Origin: Dolomedes plantarius
Lineage: Eukaryota; Arthropoda; Arachnida; Araneae; Dolomedidae
Assembly: GCA_907164885.2 (NCBI GenBank)
Contig: OU015496.1
Span: 104,620,171-104,684,170, forward strand
Length of the DNA: 64,000 bases
Direction of reading: 5' to 3'
Each line of letters begins with the position of its first letter. Within the stretch, counting starts at the first letter, position 1. The notes under the pieces are model-generated. The model did no database searches, was not told the DNA's origin, and saw only the letters and a program-made list of their open reading frames with translations. Both the position numbers and the translations under genes were made by a program. Of this stretch, positions 35,848-47,017 are shown piece after piece.

Positions 35848-36211
35848 TCCTCATACGTCTATATGCCTTGACACCACTTCTACCTCTCACAAACTTCTGA
35901 CTGACTCTCACTTCTCAGGTTATCTCTCTGCCTTCACACTATTTTTTTATTTCATATATTTTCTTACTAATGTCTCCGCCTCTTATAATTTCCATTGGTC
36001 ATCTGGAAATTATCATGCCATCGCCATTCGTCCGTGCTGCCTCTCCTCAATCCCTTTTACCAATGCGCATCGAGGGCGGGATTTATAAATTCTCCCTCAA
36101 TTTTAACTTTTTCCCATGCTTTGGCTTCAAGCAGGGTGGGCTGTTTTATAGCCATCATAAATTTTCTTTTATTCTCTTCTTGCAACTCACTCTCTTCAAC
36201 TATTATCTTCT

Positions 36212-37687
36212 ACTAGCATTATTGCCCGGCGATGCCCGGGTAGATATATAGATATAAAAATTTTGATGCATTCCATCAAAAAAATACTGGGCTGCAACCC
36301 CCGCTGTTCATGTTCATCTGGCCAGACAGAATGCGCTCAGCGCGTTTCTACTGAAATGATATACAAACAATAAGAAAGAAAGAAACTTTGAGCCTGCGGA
36401 CCTTCGTCTGATTATACGTCTGATTTTATTGAGAATTTATAACACAGTGTTGCGTGATTGGCACGTTTGGATTGAAAAAGTTTACTGTTTAATTAGATTT
36501 AATTAGATTTGTTTGATCCACTGTTTAATTAGAAATAAGTTTTATAATTTGCATTTGCCTTTATTATTTATTTTTCCCTTAAAAGCTCAGTTTGTTCCAC
36601 CAGATCACCCAAGAGACGCACTTTTTTCCACATCATCCAAGAAGTAAAGTGAAAGATGATCCTTTTATTTATTCAAAGTAAGGCGCGATTTCACAGGAAG
36701 CCTATTTTCCTTACTTTGGTGATTCGGTTTTTTATTGTCGACAAGCCAAAAACCGTATAGTTTTTTAATTTTCCTAAGGCCAAAAACCGTAGAAAAAGCA
36801 AATTGTAAATCGGTTCAAGCAATGAGAAAAACTGCAAATAACAAAGGACAAAAAGCACAGCCGGGAAAGTTTTGTTAAAACATACTAATTTGAACTGCAT
36901 TCTTAAAAAACTCCCATCTCAGTTAGTCTAGTGGTTAAATTTTATCTTTTACCGTATTTTAATATTTCTTTTGTCAATTTATTTCGTTGTTATGCACGTA
37001 ACGCAAAATTAATTTAAAGTATCACAAAAAGAAAAGAAACCACGTGATCAGCATTTCATAAATTAAATTCTAAAAATTAATCTTTAAAAATTCACCAAAA
37101 ATCAGCAAATGGAGGTAACGATTCGAAAAAGACTTCGTTTTAAAGGAAATTTTATGATCTTTCTCGTGATATAAATTTTATAACCCTCGGATTATCATTT
37201 TAAATGCAAACTTAAAACAATTAGAAAAAAGCTTAAAAATTTAATTTTAAAAAATCGAAGAAGAATTTTTCAAAAATCTTTCTCAGTTTACCCCTCCAGT
37301 ATAAACTCCACTATAGAAGAATCACCATGCAAAATTTCAGCTCTTTATGTCCAACGGTTTGGATTGTGCGTTATCAGTCAGTTAGGCAAGTTTATTACCA
37401 TGAAGCTCTCACCCCCGCGCACCCCTCTTCTCCCGCCCGGGGGAAGAGGGATAGGTTCGGATTTCACTGAACGTCTGTATCCACAGGGGGTCTCGCACCT
37501 CTTACGGGCACAAAAATCGTTAAAAAATTAATTTAAAAAAAACTAATTGAGCCCCAAACTTCGTTTTTGCTGATTTAAGTTTCTCAGGTCCTAAACATTA
37601 ACTGTGCCGAATTTGGTCCCGGTGGGTGAAACAGTCTATGATTCTATAGCGGACAAACAAACAGACAAGCTCTTTTATATATATAGA
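36212..37687 (+). repeat. Dispersed repeat, long copy (CCCGGCGATGCCCGGG head)
   Basis: The head is ACTAGCATTATTGCCCGGCG, then ATGCCCGGG. The tail is GACAAACAAACAGACAAG, then CTCTTTTATATATATAGATT. The last 150 bp before the tail (AATTTGGTCCCGGTGGGTGA and ACAGTCTATGATTCTATAGC) are characteristic of this class of repeat. Flanking sequence on both sides is pyrimidine-rich and may have been continuous before insertion. Confidence 0.65.
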
Positions 37688-38220
37688 TTTATTGCTACAA
37701 ACACTATCTCTAAATTTCGTTCCGGTCTATGGCTTTCTTCCCTTCTCTTTTATTGCCCTGTTTCTTTCTTGCATTTAACAATTATTTTATTTTATTTTGT
37801 ACTTTTCAATGCTCCTGTCCCTGGCCGTAACACTACTGTCATGTCCCTATGACAACAAACACATACATTTAATAAAAAAAATACATTTCATTACACATCA
37901 AATAATAAAAGAATTGATTATCTCTCCTACAAACATTCATAAAATCAAGGCAGGACCAGGCCAAAAGGAAATTAACCTTACAAGCTGAGGAAAGAATTGC
38001 GGGGGACACTGGCCAGAAGAATTTACCTTGGAATATAAAAAATTAATAATCATAAGCTTCCTGACCATTCAATAAACATCATATAAAACATTAGTAAATA
38101 TCACAAATAATATATAAATTACCTTAGAGGAAAGGATTCTACTTGGTGTAATAAAAATAATAGGAAAAGTAATTATAATAAAAAAAGGGAATAAGAACAT
38201 CATCCGATTCACAAAATCCG
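37688..38220. other. No gene recognised
   Basis: Pyrimidine-rich then A-rich sequence. No coding frame. Confidence 0.45.
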
Positions 38221-38290
38221 CGCTGTGAAGGAGCTTGGTTGAAGGGCCGAAATTGTAGCGCTCCAGGCTTCCGTCCGGTACTCTACTCTT
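38221..38290 (+). repeat. Repeat segment with partner at 39778-39850
   Basis: It shares CGCTGTGAAGGAGCT, GGTTGAA and TCCAGGCTTCC with 39778-39850 in the same orientation, 1.56 kb apart. The two could be parts of diverged long terminal repeats, but neither full ends nor a retrotransposon body between them was recognised. Confidence 0.55.
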
Positions 38291-38553
38291 AAAGGTCGAT
38301 TTATATAGGCACGTGAAGGGAACGTAACGGGAACGATCCGAGCGCCCGACGACTCGTCGTAATCATTTCCTCCCTGTTTTTCAATGGAACTGTTACTGCA
38401 CCGTGACACGTCCGATTCTCGGCTGAAAATCGGCGCCAACGATTCGGAGCCGGAAGTCGTTCACTGCTCGGCCGTCTCTCATTCATGGCAGATGGTAAAA
38501 AGTGGCTATTCAAGATATAATTTACATACTGTTATTTATGTTTGATATTTGAC

Positions 38554-38673
38554 ATGGATGATGAAAAACTCATTGAGCTGGTGAGAGGTTTTGTACGATT
38601 TGGCCCATCAAAATACATGGATCCAAAGTTCAAAATGACAATTCGGAAGGCAATAGGACAAAATTATACTTGA
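38554..38673 (+). pseudogene. MADF-like DNA-binding domain fragment
   Basis: A short frame starts at ATG 38554 and reads MDDEKLIELVRGFVRF, then SKYMDPKFKMTIRKAIGQ, and stops at 38671-38673. DEKLIELVR followed by Y-D-K-K-----AIG resembles the start of a MADF (Myb/SANT-like) domain, found in transcription factors and in some Harbinger-type transposon proteins. It covers only about half a domain. No continuation was found. Tentative. Confidence 0.4.
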
Positions 38674-39558
38674 AATTACAATTGGTCCACTAAAATATAA
38701 AATTTATCAATTTGTATGAATAATGAAACAATGGAAAAATTATTTACACGATTTAGAAAGTGTAAATTGCTAAAAACAAATACTTACATGTATGGATTTG
38801 GTGGTTATAAAGCAATTTTTCTTGCTTTCTGAGCAGCAAAATTGTATATTAAAAGTGAAAAGTCCAAAGATGATGAGAGATCATTTTCATTAGAAATAAG
38901 TACCAAGGAAGACAGGAGTACAATTCATATTCAAAGTATTCTGATTGTACCTGCTTTGTAATATTTTCAATTCTTGTGGGAAAAGTGGGAAATAAAATCC
39001 ATTATAATGATAGAGAACAAGTAAAAGCCATTTTTTGTTTACCTCACTCCTTCAGCCTTCAGACCCCTTTCTTCCCAACAGGTTTGGAGCGCATTTACTT
39101 ATTCGTCTTACACTCACTGGAGAAATGTCTTGTCTATTGTTTGCTTTGAATAGACCAAACATTTGACCAAATGGTACTAGTATTCGTTCACAAGGATATG
39201 TTCACGTTTTTCTCAGTTTGTAACTATTCCGTGACAACGAACAAAGTGCGACAAAACGGTTTATAATTCTTCAAATGACTGTATGTTGTGATTGACAGAT
39301 AGTAGAAACTGATATTGAAAAAATGATTGATAATCAAGGGTTTACTATAACTGAATTGAAGCTAAATCATGTTTTTTTAACCGAGAAATTTTTTGAATAA
39401 AAAGGGTAGTTTGTCAATTAAGATTCTTTCTGCGATTCTTTAGAAAAAATCGAAACATATATATTTTAATAAGTTGAATTATAGAAACCGCGAAAAATGA
39501 GGGATTTCTTTAAAAACCCGTAACATTTAGAAAAGTGTTGCTATGAGAAATAAAAATG
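38674..39558. other. No gene recognised
   Basis: AT-rich; no continuation of the MADF-like frame and no repeat partner. Confidence 0.5.
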
Positions 39559-39607
39559 GCGGCCCTGGGCGGTTGCCCAGTTTGCCCACCCCTAAGCACG
39601 GCCCTGG
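39559..39607 (-). mobile_element. Solo hAT-like terminus
   Basis: The sequence ends GCCCACCCCTAAGCACGGCC, then CTG. Reversed it starts CAGGGCCGTGCTTAGGGGTG, with GGGCAA inside, a well-known type of hAT end. No left partner was found. Confidence 0.5.
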
Positions 39608-40296
39608 CTCTCCTCTTCCTCCTCCTCTAACAAAAGTGTGATAATGGCTAAATCTTTAACTGAAAAATGAAACCGTGCCATGACGTTACAAATCTTTCAC
39701 AACTAGTAGTCATGGGAAGAATGCGACTCCTGGATCAAAATTTTCTGCTATTCATGGGAACACGTCTGATGTATCCACGCTGTGAAGGAGCTAGGTTGAA
39801 TGGCTGAAAAGGCAGCGTTCCAGGCTTCCAGCAGGAATAGCACTCTTGTGTCGTAGAAAAAGAAATGGCGCCCATTGGATCAGAATTTCTGGTGTTCTCG
39901 CGAACCCGTCTGGTCGGAGGAAAAACCGTGAATCATCGCAAGGTAAACCTTGGTTAGAGGGTAACACGAGGACTACAGACTGGAACCCATCAGCACGGAG
40001 GTGGTTCTGAAGCACAAAAACCCTTGTCGTAACTTAGAATTTTCCAGCCCATCCAGCATCGCAGCGAGTGAAAAAAACTTCCGACCTACACGCTCACGCA
40101 CTCCACCGATACTGATCCACTACCCCCGAAAACCTGTCAAGTCGGTGGAATTCCCCTTGCAGCGCCGTCTTTCATGGGTGGACCAAGAAGCGGTCATTCA
40201 AGCCTAAGTCCGGCCCTCCTTCCCCAACTCCTTCAAAAAGAAAGAAAAACATGGCGGGCAGCCCGAACAAAATGGAAAACTCACCATTTAGTCAAA
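39608..40296. other. No gene recognised; less AT-rich segment
   Basis: It contains the second copy (39778-39850) of the repeat seen at 38221-38290. A plus-strand frame at 40001-40207 is proline- and arginine-rich with no domain. Possibly a decayed LTR retrotransposon leader, unproven. Confidence 0.4.
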
Positions 40297-40342
40297 CAAA
40301 AAAAAGAAAAGAAAAGAAAAGAAAGGAAAAGAAAAGAAAAGT
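40297..40342. repeat. (AAAAG)n simple repeat
   Basis: About nine units of AAAAG with small variations. Confidence 0.95.
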
Positions 40343-41230
40343 AAAACAAAGAAATTAAACTATCAGAAAATTTTGTGAAAGATGACAGAAGGTAGAGGAG
40401 CAAAACGGTGAACTTATTGTTCGCTAAAGTTTTTGGTGAAAATCGAAGATATCCTTTATTTTTACTTAAGAACCTAACGAACTTTTTACCCCAACTAACA
40501 TTAGTCGAATAAATTGAAATTGCAAAAAAATGTAGCTTTTTTTTTTCGGGGGGGGGGGGCTTGGTGAGGGGGGATTAAAAATTTGTTATTTTCCCCTTGT
40601 AAATATACAGGAGTAAATTGGAAGCATTGACAGGTTTCTTGTCCTCTTATGACCATACTTAAGACAGTTGTAAAAACAGGAAATAAAAACTATTGAACGC
40701 GAAAGATGGCCTTGAGAATCAACGCGTGAATATGGAATATCATGATTTAGAAACAGCATGGTCTGACTATCAAAAAAAAATGTATACACTTTTTCACCAG
40801 CATAATTATTGGTTTTAAATTACAGAATTTAGCCTCGTAAAATAGCTAAAACCATTTCATTCTGTGAAACAGAAATATATTGCCTCGAACAAATCTTTTT
40901 TTACTGTCTTTTGGTCACTCTCAGCTGTTTATATCTGTTATGCCTTCAGAATGAAAAATACAGAGTTCCAAGCATGAAAAGGAAATCTCGAAGTAAAAGT
41001 TTCACTCTAAAGTTTACCCATAACAGATGAATAGCTATTTTGTCCCCTGACGGAACACTTCAATGAAACATCTTTTTCGAAAAGATGGAAGCAAAAAATA
41101 TTGTGTACGCCTCCAACATTCGAAGAAAAAAGTTTTTAGGTAAAAATAGGAAGTTTTTATATTTTCTGTTTTTTTATTGAAATATATGTCTGCGTTGAGT
41201 TTACGACAGAAAAATCCATTCTTGTGAGGA
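40343..41230. other. No gene recognised
   Basis: AT-rich with a G12-type homopolymer near 40548. No repeat partner or coding frame. Confidence 0.5.
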
Positions 41231-41362
41231 AAAAAAAAGTTCCAAAATTATTTTAATACGGCTAGAAATCGTTGAAAGTTGAAATCTCCGCTGAAATATT
41301 TTAAATTCTTATTTATTTATATGAGAAATTCAATTGTTCAAATACATAGTGCTTCAGATTTT
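41231..41362 (+). repeat. Dispersed repeat, partner at 33431-33562
   Basis: Same orientation as its partner. Blocks are in the same order with scattered substitutions. Confidence 0.85.
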
Positions 41363-41948
41363 CGTTCTTTTATTGGCAGTATAGTATGTTTATGTGGCAT
41401 TGGAAAGACAGTACATACGAAAAGAACACAATAAGTTTCTGGTAACATTGTCCAGAAAGAACGAAAATAATTGTTAGAAAATTTAAATACTCATTTTTGT
41501 AATCCACTGGGTTCAAAAACGCTTTAGAAATTTAATCTGTGGTTTGATCATTCAAAAGTGACTTTAAGTATACCTTATTTTAGCCGCCGTCTTCTTTTTA
41601 AATAAAACCATATTTTCAATGTTATTTTCCCGTAAACATAATTAGTCTGAGTTATTAAAATTCCTTTGTCTAAACTGCTTATTCAACATCAATTCAGGAA
41701 AAATAATTTTTAATAAAAACTAATGGAAAAAAAGCAATTTTAAACTAGCATAAACCATTTTGAATTTGGTACTTTTGGTATCATAATTGCATTCTAATTA
41801 TACGTCTCCCGATCTGCATTTGTCCCTTTCAGTTAAAACCGGAAAGTTAAATAGAAAGCGACGTTATATGGTTATAATAGTAATATAGCAAAACAGTACA
41901 AAACAAAATATTTCACGTAGTCTCTTCTAACGAAACTACCGCGGGTTA

Positions 41949-42122
41949 TTAACGTAGGATTACTTATCATTACTTACCTCTTTTTTTATGTATTTTGGTA
42001 CTTTTTCTGTTTACTGTTTACTGCTACTGGGTTTGACGCGCTGCCAAAAGTATAACTCGCGAAGCCGGACAATTTTTTTTCTCTCCGCAGGACCGTTATT
42101 GCGGAACGTAATCCTACATTAA
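41949..42122. mobile_element. Short MITE of the TTAA-flanked family
   Basis: It reads TTAACGTAGGATTACTT at the left and GGAACGTAATCCTACATTAA at the right. It is 174 bp including the TTAA on both sides. The inner right half (GGACCGTTATTG-GGAACGTAAT) matches the larger element at 43269-44643 and a fragment at 50773-50826. TTAA target sites are used by piggyBac and Kolobok superfamilies. Confidence 0.8.
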
Positions 42123-42128
42123 ATAATA

Positions 42129-42797
42129 ACTAGCCGCTGCGCGACCAGCATGGTCGCTTTTAGATTTATATTTTCTTTTGCAAAACAACTCAATTGAAAG
42201 TAACATATGTAAGGAATGTTACCATTACCTGTCATCATAAATATACGTTGTTAAGGGGTAATGAAAACTCACACAAAAAATTTATAATCATTGATAAATT
42301 CACTATAAAGCTGATTCTAAAACATCATGATTAAAAAATGTGAATTTCCATTACTTCAGAACAGAGTTAAAGATAAGTCTGAGAAACCCAACACCAATGA
42401 TTTTAAAAATTATATCTCTCACTGTATGTACTATTTTTCAAAACTAAGATATCTACACTTTATCATTACATCAAATAAAAAATTGTTGGGGAAAATTTTC
42501 ACTTATAAAATGGAGTGAAAATTCAGCAAATACTAAAATATAGTATAGATTACATTTCTCTCTGTATGTATTATTGTTCGCAATTCAGATATCTCCACTT
42601 AATCATATTAAATGAATAAATTAAAATTATTCATGAGTAAAATACAGCAATTAAATTGTACGAAATTACGTGCTATCGTCGAGCCACACGCGGACAGCCG
42701 CTAATGTTTACATCCGGTAGTTGCAGCCGTTGCCATTCGGATTGTAGAAATATCGTCGATTTTTGTGCCGCATACCTACGCGTTTTATATATATAGA
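42129..42797 (+). repeat. Dispersed repeat (CTGCGCGACCAGCATGGTCGC head)
   Basis: The head is ACTAGCCGCTGCGCGACCAG and the tail GCGTTTTATATATATAGATT. Inside, two imperfect copies of a segment with TCTCACTGTATGTACTATT (about 42415) and TCTCTCTGTATGTATTATT (about 42555) occur. Same structural class as 26645 and 36212. Confidence 0.55.
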
Positions 42798-42809
42798 TTG
42801 CAAGATAAA

Positions 42810-43222
42810 AAGAAATTTTTATATACCATGTTTTAAAATTTTCTGTTGAATAATATAAACTTGACAATTCTATGCATTAATAAATACTTTTTTAAAATTT
42901 TTTTGATGAATTATCCCATCAACATGAAAGAAAATGAAGTTAATTGGAAGTTAACTTGCGTTTAACTTTCCGTTCTTGTCCCGGCCCATAGATGGCTGCA
43001 CCATTCTACAAAACAAAATTAACTGAAAATGAATTCAATGCTGCTTAAAGATGGCTAAAAATATCAAAAGAATGCATTGTCATCGTGTTCTGAGTTATTC
43101 TAAAAGTTTCAAATGTCTAGCTAATCGGGAAGTTAGTTAAAAATCGATTGCAAGATTTGTACTGGACAAACACAAAAATACATAAACGAACAAACAAGAA
43201 AGCGAGTTAATAAAAACATGGA
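42810..43222 (-). repeat. Dispersed repeat, copy B (inverted partner at 14674-15075)
   Basis: Reverse-complement partner of 14674-15075. It ends GCGAGTTAATAAAAACATGG. No coding frame. Confidence 0.85.
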
Positions 43223-43268
43223 AAAAAATATTTCAGGTAGTCTCTCCTAACGAAACTACCGCGGGTTA

Positions 43269-44643
43269 TTAACGTAGGATTACTTACACAGGCCAACGAA
43301 AAATGACGTTTTGAAAACTTTTTTAACATTAATAGCTGGTTCTTATGTAATTTTTGGTGCTGAATTCGTATCTGACCTCAGTTTTTTTCTATCACCCACA
43401 GTTTCGTCACAATGTGACTTCGTCAAAAACTAGAAAATTAGCCGAACATACCATAGAAAATAAAAATAAATAAATTTTACAATAAGAACAAACTTTTATT
43501 CAAGTATAAACATGATAATACCTTTTTATTACATAGGTTTTATGTGTTCATTGGCTTATATTTCCTTTCCCTCTTCTCCTTAAATCTCCTGATATTGCTT
43601 TTTCGCCTTCTACTCGCTTGCTCAACTTCTAGGTGAAGTGTCCAACAGTAGTCTTTCATCATATTGGTATTCCAGCGGCCCTGATACCATCTTTCCATCA
43701 ATTTAATATCTTGATGAAACCGCTCACCTTGCTCCTCACTGACATTACCCAAATTATCTTGGAAAAAATCAAGGTGACTGTTCAAAAAGTGAATCTTGAG
43801 GCTCATAAACAGCCTAACTTTTTGAACTTTTCCAGCATGTTGGCTACATTATAAATATAATGTGGGTCCTTTTTGTTGTCCAAGAACTTGGTTACAATCT
43901 GCTTGAATGCTACCCAAGCATCCCTCACTTTTAAACTCATTTTTGATTCAAAGTTGGGATCGAATATAATTTTTCGGATGTCAGGCCCAACAAACACGCC
44001 TTCTTCCAATTTTGCTTCTGATACATGATGAAACTTCTCGCAGAGATACTTGAAACAATCTCCATCTTTGGGTAAGGCATTCACAAGCTGTTTCATTAGG
44101 TCTTATTTTATGTGTAGAGGTGGCAGCAGAATACTTTTCGGGTCCACGAGGTTCTTGCGCAGAATGTTCTTCTCTCCAGGCTTTAAAGCTTTTCTTGCAG
44201 GCCAGATTTTTCTGGACCAATGTTGATCCCTTGCTCTACTGTCCCATTCACATAACAAACATGGTAATTTGGTAATGCCACATTGCTGGCGGTTAGCTTA
44301 TGGCATTGCATTCGCTAAAATTGTCATTTCTTTAAATATTGAATGATGAAATGTGAAAAAGTGGTGGGTGATAGGGCTTTTTCATTGTCATATTCGGTTT
44401 CAGAACACTAAAAACCACAAGAACAAGGCAAATTTATTCAAAATGTTATTTCATCGTTGGTCTGTGTTATCCTTGTTTACCCTCTTTTATTTGGACGCAT
44501 TATGGTACTTTTCTGTTTAACTGTATAGTGCTTGCCCAAGCGCTACAGACTGGGTTTGGCGAGCTGCTAAATTTATAACTCGCGACGACGCTGAAATTTT
44601 GCTTTCCGGAGGACCGTTATTGAGGAACGTAATCCAACGTTAA
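43269..44643 (-). mobile_element. TTAA-flanked DNA element, long copy
   Basis: The ends are TTAACGTAGGATTACTT and GGAACGTAATCCAACGTTAA. It carries a decayed minus-strand protein (43540-44272). About 40 bp outside the left end (AATATTTCAGGTAGTCTCTC, then CTAACGAAACTACCGCGGG) are also shared with the copy at 41949, so the true left boundary may lie further out or both may sit in the same host repeat. Confidence 0.75.
43540..44272 (-). pseudogene. Conserved repeat-borne protein with GERFHQDI motif, decayed
   Basis: Minus-strand blocks in order are LPCLLCEWDSRARDQHWSRK, KNILRKNLVDPKSILLPPLH, one stop, LMKQLVNALPKDGDCFKYLC, EAKLEEGVFVGPDIRKII and VANMLEKFKKLGCL. A one-base frameshift follows at about 43805, then MSLKIHFLNSHLDFF, NLGNVSEEQGERFHQDIKLM and ERWYQGRWNTNMMKDYCW. 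I recognise this order (CLWDSRA-DQHW, LLPPLHIK, GERFHQDI-ME-RYQG-W) from a highly repeated, uncharacterised protein family found across arthropod and other animal genomes. Its biochemical role is unknown to me. It may be a transposon-encoded protein. This copy is broken by at least one stop and one shift. The C-terminus RRKSNIRRFKEKRERKY is basic. Confidence 0.8.
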
Positions 44644-46826
44644 AATTATTTTGATATAGTTTATTCAGTACTTTTCCTTTAGCAGAACGCCACTTTGTGC
44701 CAAATATAAATGTCGCTGAGTCGTAGTCTATCATAAATGTAAGAATGGGAAATAATATTCTATATCTTGTAGTCATCAATTATTTCATCCATCCAAAAAA
44801 TTTTCTATAAATACATATAGTAAAAAGACAAAATTAAATTTAAACAGCAGACATGAAATTGAACTCTGTTCCAAACATTTTTCAGCATTGCAGAAAACAT
44901 TTCAGTTTTTGAATACGTACGACGCCACATTAATTATATCAAGAACGATTGTATTTGGTGGTGTTTATTACGCTATTTTGCACTGCTCCACAATCGTTCA
45001 ACCGTTTAGGTATGAGATCCAGTTTCTGGGTCCACAAAATTATATTTGCCCTTGACAGTGACATGTTCATAGCCGGATTTATAGCCAGATCATAAAATGC
45101 ATCTCAGTTTATGCGCAAAACAAATAAGCCACAGAAATAAAAATTAAAACTGAAAATGGCGTGTAACGATGTTTGTCACAGTCCGCGTTGAAGTTTGAAA
45201 CCCTTGTCGCGATAGAGCAAAACTTTGCGTGGCGTCCTGCCAACTGCATGACTTGGCGACATTTACATTTGGCTCCAAGTGGCGTCCCGCTAACGGAAAA
45301 GTACCGTTCATTCTCCTACGATTTTCCATTTGATCTCTCGCATTCTTTTAGCTTGAATTGCATTATCTCTAGACATGATCAATAATATTTTTGCAGGGAA
45401 AGGACATGAAAAACTTTGTGATAAGGAAATCTTCCAGTCCTGGAAATTTGAAAGGATTAGACATGTAAAATGCTAGAAATGTTCCCAATACATCATGTAA
45501 TGTTACAGAGGTTTCCAAAACACCATATAGAACTCAAATAAAATAAATACCTTTAAAGCCCGTCAGGCCAATTATAAATTATGACACTATTCTTGGAAAG
45601 AGAAGCTGCGAATTAACCTACCAGTTAACCCAAAACATTAACGTATTATATTTGTAGAAAGATTAAAACATTCATGGATCAATTTCAAGAGTAAAACTAC
45701 TATAAGATTCTAGGAAACGGTAAAATCAGTACTCCTGGAACCGAATAAACCGGAACCACTGAAATCTATCCTGTGAAACATGAGAACTTGAAAATTCTTG
45801 TCTGTTTTAATGAGAAAATCATAGTGACAGATAAGACTGAGAAAACCTTATGCTGCTATACACAGTGAAGAGGCGACTGAACAGAAAGTGTTGGAAACGA
45901 TGTGCATAGATTTTAATTTTCATCCGTTAAGAAAGTATCACGTGAAAAGATTGACAATGCAAAGGGAAAAAAGGAAATGAAATGTGATCAGAAAAAATAA
46001 GCTTTGCCAGTTACGAGGAACTTTAAAAAGTAACTAGTGAACTGAAAGTATTTACATCCCTACATTACAGACTTAGTGCATCAGATTTAATACTGCAATT
46101 AAAAAACGTTTCAAAGAAGAAAGGGTACTTCCCCATTATAACGACCTGACGTCAACGTTACGCAAAGAGGCCAATTAAATAAAATGAATACCATAAAATG
46201 CACACTTCTCACACAACATTTCCACTTTTCGTTTTACATTTTAAAGATAGTAATTAAATTACATTTTAAAGATAGTAATTAAAAAAAACATTTTTAAGTT
46301 TAAAAAAAACCTAAAAGAATAGAAGAAAAAAAAAGATAATGCTAACTTTTCACATCACGTATTATTTTTTACAAACTACATTTCTCCTTTTGGTGGCATG
46401 TATATCTTTATTCCTTTCATGCGGGAATTTCGTTTACATTCGTCCGTATGTAAGAAGTGGGCAAAACAACTCGATTTACTAAATGTATGTAAGTAAATGA
46501 CAGAGTTACATCAGAGAATAAATCTTTAAATAACCTTTAAGATTACATTTTCATGCGTATATTTCCGTCCACTTTTTACATACACTTAAATAGAGTTTGT
46601 TTCGTAAGTAACTTCGTGTTGCTGCTATTGCGTCTACGATAATGCAATTACGAGTAGATGGTTCCAAACATCAAGCCCTGGTCTTTCAAAGCATATGAGA
46701 ACAGTTTTTCCTCGCCAAGCGATCGGCCACAGATCCGTATAATGGGAAAATACCGAAGAAGAATACTGGTGAGTTTTCACTATAACTATGGTGCCCGGTA
46801 TAAAGGGCTATTATGTGGAATTTAAA
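44644..46826. other. Long stretch without a recognised gene
   Basis: No domain in any frame. A short direct repeat ACATTTTAAAGATAGTAATT occurs twice near 46236 and 46261. The rest is AT-rich or A-rich with many stops. Confidence 0.5.
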
Positions 46827-47017
46827 TCTATACTTATATATAAAGAGAGAGAGCGATTTTGTACGTGGAGGGTAATCTCCGGAACCACTGCACCTATTTG
46901 AAAAATTCTTTCACTGTTTGAAAGGTACATTATTCCAGATGGACATAGGCTATATATTATGTATATCTGATCAGTAGAAATAAAGTTAGGGGGGGATAGA
47001 TTTGATACTCTAGATTT

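Noticed and set aside
35585..35900. Overlapping frames of 82 and 92 codons
   Set aside because: They are made of an 85-bp tandem duplication, whose period is not a multiple of three, so the frame differs between copies.
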